NCBI RefSeq assembly: GCF_015712065.1
Contig: NZ_JACFYZ010000001.1
Span: forward strand, 310,001 to 374,000
Length of the DNA: 64,000 nucleotides
Origin: Ectopseudomonas chengduensis
GTDB lineage: Bacteria > Pseudomonadota > Gammaproteobacteria > Pseudomonadales > Pseudomonadaceae
Direction of reading: 5' to 3'
Positions 32,328 to 41,072 of the stretch are shown piece by piece (the first letter of the stretch is position 1; the number at the start of each line of letters is the position of its first letter). A program made the position numbers and the translations under genes. Below the pieces are notes generated by a model. It had not been told where the DNA came from and did not search any database. It saw nothing but the letters and a program-made list of their open reading frames with translations.

Positions 32328-32336
32328 TAACGAATC

Positions 32337-33431
32337 ATGACTCCTCTCGAGCGTTATCAGGCCGATCTCAAGCGGCCCGACTTCTTCCATGATGCGGCCC
32401 AGGAAAATGCCGTCCGCCATCTGCAGCGTCTGTACGACGATCTGATCGCGCGTGACCAGGGCAAATCCGGGCTGATGGGCAAGCTGTTCGGCAAGAAGCC
32501 GCAGGGGCCGGTCAAGGGCCTGTATTTCTGGGGTGGTGTCGGGCGCGGCAAGACCTACCTGGTCGACACCTTCTTCGATGCGCTGCCGTTCGAGCAGAAG
32601 ATGCGCACCCACTTCCACCGCTTCATGAAGCGCGTGCACGAGGAAATGAAGACCCTCAAGGGCGAGAAGAACCCGCTGACCATCATCGGCAAGCGCTTCG
32701 CCGACGAGGCGCGGGTGATCTGCTTCGATGAGTTCTTCGTCAGCGATATCACCGATGCCATGATTCTCGCCACGCTGATGGAAGAGCTGTTCAAGAACGG
32801 CGTTTCCCTGGTGGCCACTTCCAACATCGTGCCGGACGGCCTGTACAAGGATGGTCTGCAGCGTGCGCGCTTCCTGCCGGCCATCGCTCTGCTCAAGGAA
32901 CACACCGATATCGTCAACGTCGACAGCGGCGTCGACTATCGCCTGCGCGCGCTGGAGCAGGCCGAGCTGTTCCACTTCCCGCTCGGCCAGGCAGCTGAAG
33001 ACAGCCTGCGCAAGAGCTTCCAGAGCCTGCTGCCGGACTGCACCCATATGGTGGAGAACGAGGCGCTGATGATCGAGAACCGCGCGATCCACGCCGTGCG
33101 CGTCTGCGAGGACGTGGCCTGGTTCGAGTTTCGCGAGCTGTGCGACGGCCCGCGCAGCCAGAACGACTACATCGAACTGGGCAAGATCTTCCATGCGGTG
33201 ATCCTGGCCAATGTCGAGCAGATGAGCGTGGCCAAGGACGACATGGCGCGGCGCTTCATCAACCTGGTGGACGAGTTCTACGACCGTAACGTCAAGCTGA
33301 TCATCTCCGCCGAGGTGGAGCTCAAGGATCTCTACACCGGCGGCCGCCTGAGCTTCGAGTTCCAGCGCACGCTGAGCCGTCTGCTGGAAATGCAGTCGCA
33401 CGAGTTCCTTTCGCGCCCACACCGGCCCTGA
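32337..33431 (+). CDS. zapE: ZapE, AFG1-family ATPase of cell division
   Basis: The 364-residue AAA+ protein has Walker A GGVGRGKT (residues 76-83) and a Walker B-like VICFDEFFVSDITDAM. ZapE associates with the FtsZ ring and matters under stress; the wider family is AFG1/LACE1. It begins 9 bases after a MITE-like repeat with no strong Shine-Dalgarno, and ends facing the TRAP permease gene. Confidence 0.94.
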   Translation: MTPLERYQADLKRPDFFHDAAQENAVRHLQRLYDDLIARDQGKSGLMGKLFGKKPQGPVKGLYFWGGVGRGKTYLVDTFFDALPFEQKMRTHFHRFMKRVHEEMKTLKGEKNPLTIIGKRFADEARVICFDEFFVSDITDAMILATLMEELFKNGVSLVATSNIVPDGLYKDGLQRARFLPAIALLKEHTDIVNVDSGVDYRLRALEQAELFHFPLGQAAEDSLRKSFQSLLPDCTHMVENEALMIENRAIHAVRVCEDVAWFEFRELCDGPRSQNDYIELGKIFHAVILANVEQMSVAKDDMARRFINLVDEFYDRNVKLIISAEVELKDLYTGGRLSFEFQRTLSRLLEMQSHEFLSRPHRP

Positions 33432-33464
33432 AAACCAGCGCCCGCCCTGTCCGGGGCGGGTGCT
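33431..33464 (-). terminator. Likely terminator of the TRAP operon (minus strand)
   Basis: GCGCCCGCCC pairs with GGGCGGGTGC (one G-T pair) around a 6-base loop. Read on the minus strand it is followed by TTTT after three bases. It separates the convergent zapE and permease genes. Confidence 0.6.
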
Positions 33465-33470
33465 GTGCGA

Positions 33471-35648
33471 TCACTGTGGCAGCCAGCTACGCCACAGCTC
33501 CAGCGTCTGCGCACCGTGCTCGACGATCAGTTCACCGCCATAGGTGACGATCAGCAGCGCCACGATCATCACCGTCATCGGCAGGATCCAGCGCTCATAG
33601 CGGTAGTAGAAACCCTTGTCGCGCACCTCCTCGTTGGCGGCGGCGATTTCCGCCTCGCCCACCACCTGTCTGGCCAGCAGGTGGTTCAGCGCCACCGGCG
33701 GGGACAGGTAGGCCAGTTCCATGGCGGTCAGGGCGATCATCCAGAAATGCACTGGGTGAATGCCGTTGGCATAGGCGATCGGCGCAATGGTGGCCGATAC
33801 CAGGATCACCACGCCAAAGGCGTCCATCACCATGCCGATCAGGAACAGCACCACCATCAAGGCGGTCAGTGCCAGCCAGATGCTCTGGAAGTCCTGCGGG
33901 ATCAGTTCCATGAGACCGGAGCGTTCGATCACTCCGCCTGTGGATACCGACAAGGCCATCAGCAGAGTCAGTGCGCCGATATGGCCGACGGTGTCGTAAG
34001 TGGCGGCGCCCACGGCCTGGGTGAAGTTGCGCTGGCTGTTGCCTTGATCGTTCTCGAGGGGGCGGGCGCTCGGAGCTTCCACCAGTGACTCGCCGCGCAG
34101 CTTGTCGAAGATCAACACCACCAGCAGGATGACCGGCAGCATCACCGGTGCGGTGAACTCGTTCAGGCGGGTGTCGAGCAGGTAGCTGTAGACCCAGACC
34201 ACCCCGATGGCGATGAGAATGTAGGGTGCCACCGGCACCACAGCGCGGGTCATGGCGGGTATGGCGTCACGTGGGTGGGCGATGTTGATTGGTTGCTGGC
34301 GCAGCACCTGCGAGGCGATGAAGAACAGCGACGAGGTCAGGACGAAAACGGCGATCCCCCAGTTGTACAGTTCGGCCGTGGTCACCTGCTTGTTCAGTGC
34401 TGCGACCACCACGATCAGCAGGCAGGGGCGCAGTACCACGCCGAGCGAGCCGGACATCGCCGAGACGGCCAGGGCGAATTGACGGCGGCCCCCGGAGAGC
34501 AGCACTTCGCGGTAGATGATGGCCCCGGCGGCGATGACAAAGATGCCCGAGGCGCCCGTGTAGGCGGTCGGCACGGCGGCGCCGATCAGCAGGATCCAGG
34601 TCAGCAGCTCCGGCGACAGACGCCAGGGGCGGACCAGATCGAGGAAGCGGTCGACCACATTGGTCTGCTTGAGCAGCATGCCGGCCCAGATGAACAGGGC
34701 CAGGTTGAGGAAGATGCCCGACAGCTCGACGAGCTGGCCCAGGTAGATGGCGATGCCGCCATAGTGATCCTGCAGCGAGAACGAGGTGAAGGAGCTGATC
34801 GCCATGATGGCGTAGAGCGGTGTGGAGAGCAGTGCCAGCCCCAGGTTGCCGCCAGGTTTGGCGTCTGCCGGTGGTTTCAGCAGGTGGTAGGCGCTGATCA
34901 GGCACAGACAGCTGAATAGCGCGATCCACAAGCCGTTGAGATAGGGCCTGCTCAGTGGCAGGTCGGCGTTGAGCAGGGTATGCAGGTAATGGCTGCAGGA
35001 ATACACCAGCAAGGCGTTGGCGATGACCATACCGGCAGCCGAGACGCGATGATCGAGGCGGGTCTTGGCGGGGCGCAGCGAGATGTGGTGACGGCGCAGG
35101 GTGGTGGTGACGCCGGCGATGCTTATGAGTAGCAACAGGAGCAGGGCGCGGTTGTCGGTGCCGAAGCGGAAGATGCCGAAGAACGAGGTCTCCAGGCTGC
35201 GGAACAGTTTCAGTTCAGGCGTCATGTGCGCGACGACGGCCGCGTGCAGCGTATGCCGCTGCGCGCAGAGTTGAGCGGCACGCTCCAGGGCGCTGCGCTG
35301 CGCTTGCGGATCGACCTCGGCAGCATCGAACAGGTCGTCGATATCGCTGCTGGCCTGGGCCGGTTGCCTGGCCAGCAGCGCATCGACGTCGGGGGCGGGG
35401 TCGCAGGTCGGGGTCACCGGGTCGGCGCGCAGCATGAAGTACTGCACGCCGGCAGCCGGGTCACCGAACAGACGCTCGCCCATGCGCAGAAGTTGGCCAT
35501 GCAGCATTTCCCCGGTGCCGATGACCAGAGTTAGGGTCAGCAGGAGGAAGACCGGCAGGGTGGCAAGCCATTGGCCAAACAGGGGGCGTTTGAACGTCTG
35601 GGCTGGTGCGGGCTGATCATCGCTGGTCATGGTCGAGGCAATAGGCAT
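33471..35648 (-). CDS. Atypical TRAP transporter large permease (DctM-type, long N-terminal extension)
   Basis: The 725-residue inner-membrane protein is much larger than a lone DctM (about 430). The C-terminal half is DctM-like: about a dozen hydrophobic segments, FLIGMVMDAFGVVILVSATI and LSPPVALNHLLARQ, the analogue of the DctM PPVG-type segment. The first 300 residues add a membrane helix (about 27-45), a 120-residue hydrophilic loop with C82 and C128, then four or so helices, possibly replacing the separate DctQ subunit. The start could also be M7. It is the last gene after the binding protein and the lipoprotein gene. Substrate unknown. Confidence 0.85.
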   Translation of the reverse strand: MPIASTMTSDDQPAPAQTFKRPLFGQWLATLPVFLLLTLTLVIGTGEMLHGQLLRMGERLFGDPAAGVQYFMLRADPVTPTCDPAPDVDALLARQPAQASSDIDDLFDAAEVDPQAQRSALERAAQLCAQRHTLHAAVVAHMTPELKLFRSLETSFFGIFRFGTDNRALLLLLLISIAGVTTTLRRHHISLRPAKTRLDHRVSAAGMVIANALLVYSCSHYLHTLLNADLPLSRPYLNGLWIALFSCLCLISAYHLLKPPADAKPGGNLGLALLSTPLYAIMAISSFTSFSLQDHYGGIAIYLGQLVELSGIFLNLALFIWAGMLLKQTNVVDRFLDLVRPWRLSPELLTWILLIGAAVPTAYTGASGIFVIAAGAIIYREVLLSGGRRQFALAVSAMSGSLGVVLRPCLLIVVVAALNKQVTTAELYNWGIAVFVLTSSLFFIASQVLRQQPINIAHPRDAIPAMTRAVVPVAPYILIAIGVVWVYSYLLDTRLNEFTAPVMLPVILLVVLIFDKLRGESLVEAPSARPLENDQGNSQRNFTQAVGAATYDTVGHIGALTLLMALSVSTGGVIERSGLMELIPQDFQSIWLALTALMVVLFLIGMVMDAFGVVILVSATIAPIAYANGIHPVHFWMIALTAMELAYLSPPVALNHLLARQVVGEAEIAAANEEVRDKGFYYRYERWILPMTVMIVALLIVTYGGELIVEHGAQTLELWRSWLPQ

Positions 35649-35708
35649 GGCAGGCTCTACGGACAGGGCGGAGGCCGGGGGGCGTGCACGCTCCCCGTTT
35701 GGTTATTG

Positions 35709-36707
35709 TTATTCGAGGCTCTGGGCGCACTCGGCATCGGCTGAGTCGATCTGGCAGCGCACGCGTTTCATCACCGCCATCATGCGTTTGTCATAGATGC
35801 CTTCCTCGGTCAGCGAAATGCGCGCCTCACGCAGCATCACGCTGTACTTCTCCATGTCCTCGGGCGGAATGTCGATCCAGTAGTGACCGTCGATCTCGCT
35901 TTCCGATTGCGTGATGATGTCCATGGCGCGGCTGTACTGGCTGAGGGCGAACTCGCGTGATTGCTGCCCGAAGCCTTCGGGGAATCGCTCAGGACGGATG
36001 ACCAGTTGATAGGTCAGTTGCAGCACCGGGAAGCGCGCCACGCCGCCGCGTTCACCCATGCCCTTCTGCAGTTCCAGCGGTTTGTAGGCCGCCGCCGGCG
36101 CGCCGACCACATCCACCGAGCCGTTATTGAATTTGCCGGCGAAGTTGGTGACATCGGAGGCGACTGGCTGGGCGCCGATGCGTTGCACCATCTTCGCCTG
36201 TGCATTGTCGTAGTCCATGATCGCGAACTTCTTGCCCGACAGTTTGCTGATGTTGTCGATGGTGCGGTCGTTGACGAACAGGTAGGCCGCGCCCATGGGC
36301 ACTATGCCTGCCACTTCGTAGGGGCCGCTGGTCATGAACTTGCTGGCCCGGGGCGAGCTCAGGGTGGTGATCACCGTTTCCAGGGCCTGGTAGCTGGGCA
36401 GGGCGCCCAGTGCTTCCAGGCTGCCGGTAAAACCGTTGAACTGACGGGCGCGCAAGCCCATGATCATCACGCCATCGCATTGCCCGGCCTTGAAGTCTTC
36501 TGCAGCGATTTTCTCGTCGGTGTAGGGCTTGAGTTCGAGGCTGGCGCCGAAATTGTTGGCAGCCAGTTGGTAGTCCTTCATCAGGCTGTAGATGTCGCCC
36601 TGGGCGCCAAGGATGTCGAACACGCAGATCCTCTGGGCGAAGGCCTGGGGGGCGGCGCCCAGTACCAGGCAGAGCAGAGCGGGGGCGGCGAGGTTGGAAC
36701 ACTTCAT
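35709..36707 (-). CDS. Putative TRAP-associated periplasmic solute-binding protein
   Basis: The 332-residue protein has a signal peptide (cleaved near residue 24, APQAFA) and a two-lobed binding-protein-like sequence: RICVFDILGAQGDIYSL, QCDGVMIMGLRARQF and KKFAIMDYDNAQAKM. It is not a canonical DctP or TAXI sequence; I recall relatives labelled putative solute-binding protein, DUF6091. Four cysteines, two at the extreme C-terminus (RCQIDSADAEC), suggest disulfides. It lies 60 bases before the permease gene and 52 bases after the lipoprotein gene, so the three probably form one operon. Confidence 0.72.
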   Translation of the reverse strand: MKCSNLAAPALLCLVLGAAPQAFAQRICVFDILGAQGDIYSLMKDYQLAANNFGASLELKPYTDEKIAAEDFKAGQCDGVMIMGLRARQFNGFTGSLEALGALPSYQALETVITTLSSPRASKFMTSGPYEVAGIVPMGAAYLFVNDRTIDNISKLSGKKFAIMDYDNAQAKMVQRIGAQPVASDVTNFAGKFNNGSVDVVGAPAAAYKPLELQKGMGERGGVARFPVLQLTYQLVIRPERFPEGFGQQSREFALSQYSRAMDIITQSESEIDGHYWIDIPPEDMEKYSVMLREARISLTEEGIYDKRMMAVMKRVRCQIDSADAECAQSLE

Positions 36708-36759
36708 GGCGGATACTCCGGGTCATGCCGCTGAGGCGGGAAGGCTTGTGACGAGCTGA

Positions 36760-37794
36760 CTAGAGCAGGTCGTCGATCTCGATGCCGGTATCGACCGGCT
36801 GCTGCTTCTCGTCCCAGAAACGCAGCAGGCCACCGATTGGCGTGCGTGTGCCGGCATTGGTCGTCCAGTAGCGATCGGCATTGTTCATGACGGTGCTGCT
36901 GCTGATGGCATCGACCTGGGCATACGACTCGTTGAGGGTGAAGCTGCTGTTCCCCGCCTGGGTCGAGCCGAAGGCCCTCAGCGCGCTGCGCAGGTGCTGC
37001 TCATCGTTCTTCGCCGTGGCGGAGATCACGTAGAGGGCGTGGGCCAGGCGTACGCCGCGACGCTCACCGATCTGTCGCGACTGCTCGAGCACCTGCCAGG
37101 GATTCTGCCCCTCACCGCTGCCCGGTAGCATGTTCCAGACCAGGGCGCGCGCCGCCATCGGGGCACCCCACCACTTCTCGTTGTCCAGGCAGGTCATGGC
37201 GCGCTCGGTCTTGGCCGCGATGTCCTTGGGCACGCCGACGGCGTTCTGCGAGTTGATGTCGTTCTGAATGGCTTGCAGGCCCTGGATCAGACCCAGCAGG
37301 TAGATCAGTTCGTCGATGTCCTGGTCGAAAGTCGGGCAACTGTCGCCGATGCGGATGTCGAAGCGCTGTTCGTAGTAGTTGGCGAAGTTCCGGTACGACT
37401 GGTATTGGCGGCGTGCTGCCAGCTCGGCATAGCGCTTCTGGGTGATGCGTGCATCCTGCGCCTCTTCGACCTGCTTGCTGCGTGAGGCGCGCAGGTAGCG
37501 CAGCTCCTGCTCGAAGGCGGTCTGCTCGGCACAGGTAGCGGCGGTGAGGTAGAGCAGGGTCAGCAACTGCTGGTTGTCGGCACCCATGCCGCTGGTGGAC
37601 TGGATAAGGGGGGCGACGGACGCGCCGGAATAACAGGCCATGTCGGCGTCATGGCTTTCGAGCATGGGGCCGACCAGGTTGTTTTCCATGAAACGCAGCG
37701 ATTGGTTGGCGCCGAAGCGTTTGATCGGGGTGCAGGCTGTCAGTAGCACCAGCGATGCAATGGCGCACAGGCGCAGCGCACGAGAGATTCTCAT
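36760..37794 (-). CDS. Outer-membrane-type lipoprotein of the TRAP cluster (TatT-like?)
   Basis: The 344-residue protein starts MRISRALRLCAIASLVLLTA followed by the lipobox cysteine C21, so it is a lipoprotein; residue +2 is Thr, consistent with outer-membrane sorting. The start at 37794 has GGAG 6 bases upstream. The body is helical with TPR-like spacing (NQQLLTLLYLTAATCAEQTA), and WWGAPMAARALVWNMLPG recalls the TRAP-associated TatT (T-component) family. That assignment is tentative. Position directly before the binding-protein gene suggests it delivers or buffers a hydrophobic ligand. Confidence 0.6.
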   Translation of the reverse strand: MRISRALRLCAIASLVLLTACTPIKRFGANQSLRFMENNLVGPMLESHDADMACYSGASVAPLIQSTSGMGADNQQLLTLLYLTAATCAEQTAFEQELRYLRASRSKQVEEAQDARITQKRYAELAARRQYQSYRNFANYYEQRFDIRIGDSCPTFDQDIDELIYLLGLIQGLQAIQNDINSQNAVGVPKDIAAKTERAMTCLDNEKWWGAPMAARALVWNMLPGSGEGQNPWQVLEQSRQIGERRGVRLAHALYVISATAKNDEQHLRSALRAFGSTQAGNSSFTLNESYAQVDAISSSTVMNNADRYWTTNAGTRTPIGGLLRFWDEKQQPVDTGIEIDDLL

Positions 37795-38010
37795 GGCGTT
37801 CTCCATCGTTATTGTTGTTGTAGAGGCGCATCCAGCGCACGGTCTTGCGTGTCTGCCACGCTTAGGCGGGCCGACCACGTAAGCACTCTACTGGCAGCGG
37901 GTTGGGCTGATACCCAATCTTCTGGTGGGTGTGGCGGGTTGGTAGACAGATCGTCTAGTGCAAGGCGTTACCGAATCGCCGCAGGCGCGGCGAACGGCGC
38001 CTGCGCGATT

Positions 38011-39012
38011 TCACTGGGGCTGCTGCTGGAACTGGCGGCGGTAGTGGTTGGGGGACAACCCCGTGTGCTGGCGGAACAGGCGTGCGAAGAAGCTGGCATC
38101 GTCGTAGCCGATCTCGTAGCTGACGGTCTTGATGCTCTTGCGGGTGGAGGACAGCAGGCTCTTGGCGGTTTCGATGCGCAGGCGCTGCAGATAGTGCAGA
38201 GGCTTGTCGCCGGTGGCGCTCTGGAAACGACGCATGAAATTGCGGATGCTCATACCGTGCTCGCGGGCCACGTCCTCGAAACGGAACTTGTCGGCATAGT
38301 GCTCCTCCAGCCAATGCTGGATCTGCAGCACGGTGACGTCCTGGTGCAGTTTCTGCCCGCCGAAGCCGATGCGCCCCGGCGTATAGCTGCGCTGTACCTC
38401 GTAGAGAATGTCGCGTGCCACGCCCTGGGCCACGCCGGCGCCGCAATAACGCTCGATCAGATAGATATAGAGGTCGCAGGCCGAGGTGACGCCGCCTGCG
38501 CAGTACAGGTTGTCGGCATCGGACAGGTGCTTGTCCTGATTGAGCAACACCTTGGGGAAGCGCTCGGCAAACTCGCGGAAGAAGCGCCAGTAAGTGGTCG
38601 CCTCCTTGCCGTCTAGCAGTCCCGCTTCGGCCATCCAGAACACCCCGCTGGCCTCGCCGCAGATCGCCGTACCGCTGGCATGTTGGCGTTTGAGCCAGTC
38701 CAGTACCTGTGGATAACGACGACTGAGTGCGTCGAAATCGTCCCAGAAGGCAGGCAGGATGATCACGTCGCAGCTGTCCAGACCGCCGTCTACCGGCACC
38801 TTGACCTTGCTGAAGCTGTTTACGGGCAGTCCATCCGGGCTGACCAGATGGATGTCGAACGGTGGCTCAAAGCCCAGGCCCTGCTGCTTGGCATAGCGAA
38901 TGCCAGCCATGTGGAAGAAGTCCTTGGCTTGCATCAGGGTGGAGGCGAAGACGCCGTCGGTGGCGAGAATGCTGACACGGCGCAACGCCGTGCGCGGCTC
39001 TGGAATAACCAT
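38011..39012 (-). CDS. GlxA-family transcriptional regulator (DJ-1/PfpI plus AraC HTH)
   Basis: The 333-residue protein has an N-terminal class I glutamine-amidotransferase-like (DJ-1/PfpI) domain, with CDVIILPAFWDDFDAL and ICGEASGVFWMAEAGLL at about residues 75-150. The C-terminal AraC double helix-turn-helix (about 225-325) includes SYEIGYDDASFFARLFRQHTG. Such regulators sense small metabolites and activate catabolic or transport genes. It lies upstream of the lipoprotein-binding protein-permease genes on the same strand and is divergent from the acyl-CoA dehydrogenase gene, so both are candidate targets. Confidence 0.85.
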   Translation of the reverse strand: MVIPEPRTALRRVSILATDGVFASTLMQAKDFFHMAGIRYAKQQGLGFEPPFDIHLVSPDGLPVNSFSKVKVPVDGGLDSCDVIILPAFWDDFDALSRRYPQVLDWLKRQHASGTAICGEASGVFWMAEAGLLDGKEATTYWRFFREFAERFPKVLLNQDKHLSDADNLYCAGGVTSACDLYIYLIERYCGAGVAQGVARDILYEVQRSYTPGRIGFGGQKLHQDVTVLQIQHWLEEHYADKFRFEDVAREHGMSIRNFMRRFQSATGDKPLHYLQRLRIETAKSLLSSTRKSIKTVSYEIGYDDASFFARLFRQHTGLSPNHYRRQFQQQPQ

Positions 39013-39092
39013 AAGTATTTATTCTTGTTCAAGGCTAAGTGGTCATGTAGCGGCTGGATCGTCTTATTTTTTGGCGCTTGTGTCCAGTGCGA

Positions 39093-39108
39093 CCAAGCGT
39101 TTGCTTGG
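39093..39108. promoter_or_regulatory. Palindromic putative operator between regulator and acyl-CoA dehydrogenase genes
   Basis: CCAAGC and GCTTGG form a perfect inverted repeat with a 4-base centre (GTTT) in the 145-base divergent gap, 50 bases before the dehydrogenase ATG and 81 bases from the regulator ATG. The location is right for an operator, but the factor is not identified. Confidence 0.45.
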
Positions 39109-39157
39109 CTAAAGTCGAGGCCATGCTTTTCCTCCCGCCCCAGACACAGGTAGCGCC

Positions 39158-40297
39158 ATGATTCCCAGAACTCTATTCAGCTCCGACCATGAACTATTTC
39201 GTGACAGCGTGCGCAAGTTTCTCGAGCAGGAAGCCGTGCCTTATCACCATCAGTGGGAAAAGGACGGGCATATCGACCGCGAGCTGTGGAACAAGGCAGG
39301 CGAGGCGGGAATGTTGTGTTCGCATATCCCCGAAGAGTACGGCGGCATGGCGGCCGACTTTCTCTACAGCACCGTGGTGATCGAAGAGATCGGGCGCCTG
39401 GGGTTGACCGGCATCGGTTTCTCGCTGCATTCGGATATCGTCGCGCCCTACATCCTGCATTACGGCAGCGAGGCGCAGAAGCAGCACTACCTGCCCAAGC
39501 TGGTCAGCGGTGAAATGGTCACGGCCATTGCCATGACCGAGCCGGGCGCCGGCTCCGACCTGCAGGGCGTGAAGACCACCGCCGTGCTCGATGGCGACGA
39601 ATACGTGATCAATGGCTCGAAGACCTTCATCACCAATGGTTGGCTGGCCGATCTGGTGATCGTCGTGGCCAAGACCGACCCCAAGGCGGGGGCCAAGGGC
39701 ACCAGCCTGTTCCTGGTAGAAGCCAGCACGCCGGGTTTCTCCAAGGGCAAGCGCTTGGAGAAGGTCGGCATGAAGGCGCAGGACACCTCCGAGCTGTTCT
39801 TCCAGGACGTGCGCGTGCCCAAGGAGAATCTGCTGGGTCAGCCGGGCATGGGCTTCGCGTATCTGATGCAGGAATTGCCGCAGGAGCGCCTGACCGTCGG
39901 CATCGGTGCCCTGGCTTCGGCGGAGGCCGCGCTGCAGTGGACGTTGGATTACACCCGTGAGCGCAAGGCGTTCGGCAAGGCCGTGGCGGACTTCCAGAAC
40001 ACCCGCTTCAAGCTCGCCGAGATGGCGACGGAGATTCAGGTCGGTCGGGTGTTCATCGACCGCTGTCTGGAGCTGCACCTGCAAGGCAAGCTCGATGTGC
40101 CGACGGCGGCGATGCTCAAGTACTGGACCACCGATTTGCAGTGCAAGGTGCTCGACGAGTGCGTGCAGCTGCACGGCGGCTACGGCTACATGTGGGAATA
40201 TCCGGTGGCGCGCGCCTGGGCCGATGCGCGGGTGCAGCGCATCTACGCCGGTACCAACGAGATCATGAAGGAGATCATTTCCCGCTCGCTGGTGTAA
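39158..40297 (+). CDS. Acyl-CoA dehydrogenase, long-chain/isovaleryl type
   Basis: The 379-residue FAD enzyme shows the family landmarks [56 protein letters not shown] and [22 protein letters not shown]. The usual C-terminal catalytic Glu (YEGT) is Ala here ([11 protein letters not shown]), while E243 in LPQERLT occupies the helix-G position used by long-chain and isovaleryl-CoA dehydrogenases. It probably oxidises long or branched acyl-CoA. It is divergent from the GlxA-type regulator. Confidence 0.9.
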   Translation: MIPRTLFSSDHELFRDSVRKFLEQEAVPYHHQWEKDGHIDRELWNKAGEAGMLCSHIPEEYGGMAADFLYSTVVIEEIGRLGLTGIGFSLHSDIVAPYILHYGSEAQKQHYLPKLVSGEMVTAIAMTEPGAGSDLQGVKTTAVLDGDEYVINGSKTFITNGWLADLVIVVAKTDPKAGAKGTSLFLVEASTPGFSKGKRLEKVGMKAQDTSELFFQDVRVPKENLLGQPGMGFAYLMQELPQERLTVGIGALASAEAALQWTLDYTRERKAFGKAVADFQNTRFKLAEMATEIQVGRVFIDRCLELHLQGKLDVPTAAMLKYWTTDLQCKVLDECVQLHGGYGYMWEYPVARAWADARVQRIYAGTNEIMKEIISRSLV

Positions 40298-40358
40298 TTC
40301 GCGGGGCGAACTCAGGCGTCGCCCTGCGGCTCCAAGGCAGAAATGTCTGGAGAGCTTC

Positions 40359-41072
40359 ATGACCCGATTGAGCGATCTGGCTGCATCCCCGTTCGCGGAC
40401 TGGGATGGCAGCCCGGCGGCTGCCCGTGAGTTGCAGACGCAACTGGCCCGGCAAGTGCGACTGGAAGACGATTATCCGCCGCTACGTCACATGGCGGGCG
40501 TGGATGTCGGCTTCGAGGAGGGCGGCGCCATCACTCGCGCTGCCGCGCTGCTATTGGACGCCGATACTCTGGAACCGATGGCCGAATGCGTGGCGCGCAT
40601 CCCCACCAGCATGCCCTACGTGCCAGGGCTGCTGTCCTTTCGCGAACTGCCGGCCTTGCTTCGAGCATTGGCTGGCCTGCCAGACGAACCTGATCTGATC
40701 TTCGTCGACGGCCATGGCATCGCCCACCCGCGCGGCCTGGGCATCGCCGCGCATTTGGGTGTGGTCAGCGGCTTGCCGACCATTGGTGTGGCCAAGAAGA
40801 TTCTCACGGGGCATCACGCCGAGCTGGCCGAGGCGCGCGGGGCTCGTGTCGAGCTGCTGAACAGGATGGGCGAACAAATTGGCTGGGTGCTGCGCAGCAA
40901 GGACCGCGTGCGGCCGCTGATCATCTCGCCGGGCAACCGGGTCAGCCTCGAGCGTGCCCCGGAGCTGGTCATGGCCTGTGTCAGGCGCCACCGCCTGCCC
41001 GAACCGACTCGCCTGGCTGATCGCCTGGCTTCGCGACGCGATGCCAGGCGCGATCAGCCTTCTCTCTTTTAA
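40359..41072 (+). CDS. nfi: Endonuclease V (deoxyinosine 3' endonuclease)
   Basis: The 237-residue protein has [10 protein letters not shown] with the first catalytic Asp, [16 protein letters not shown], the strictly conserved Nfi segment, and [21 protein letters not shown] with the next acidic residues. It cuts DNA near deoxyinosine and starts repair of deaminated adenine. It starts 61 bases after the acyl-CoA dehydrogenase. Its 3' end overlaps the convergent aldo-keto reductase gene by 4 bases. Confidence 0.95.
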   Translation: MTRLSDLAASPFADWDGSPAAARELQTQLARQVRLEDDYPPLRHMAGVDVGFEEGGAITRAAALLLDADTLEPMAECVARIPTSMPYVPGLLSFRELPALLRALAGLPDEPDLIFVDGHGIAHPRGLGIAAHLGVVSGLPTIGVAKKILTGHHAELAEARGARVELLNRMGEQIGWVLRSKDRVRPLIISPGNRVSLERAPELVMACVRRHRLPEPTRLADRLASRRDARRDQPSLF

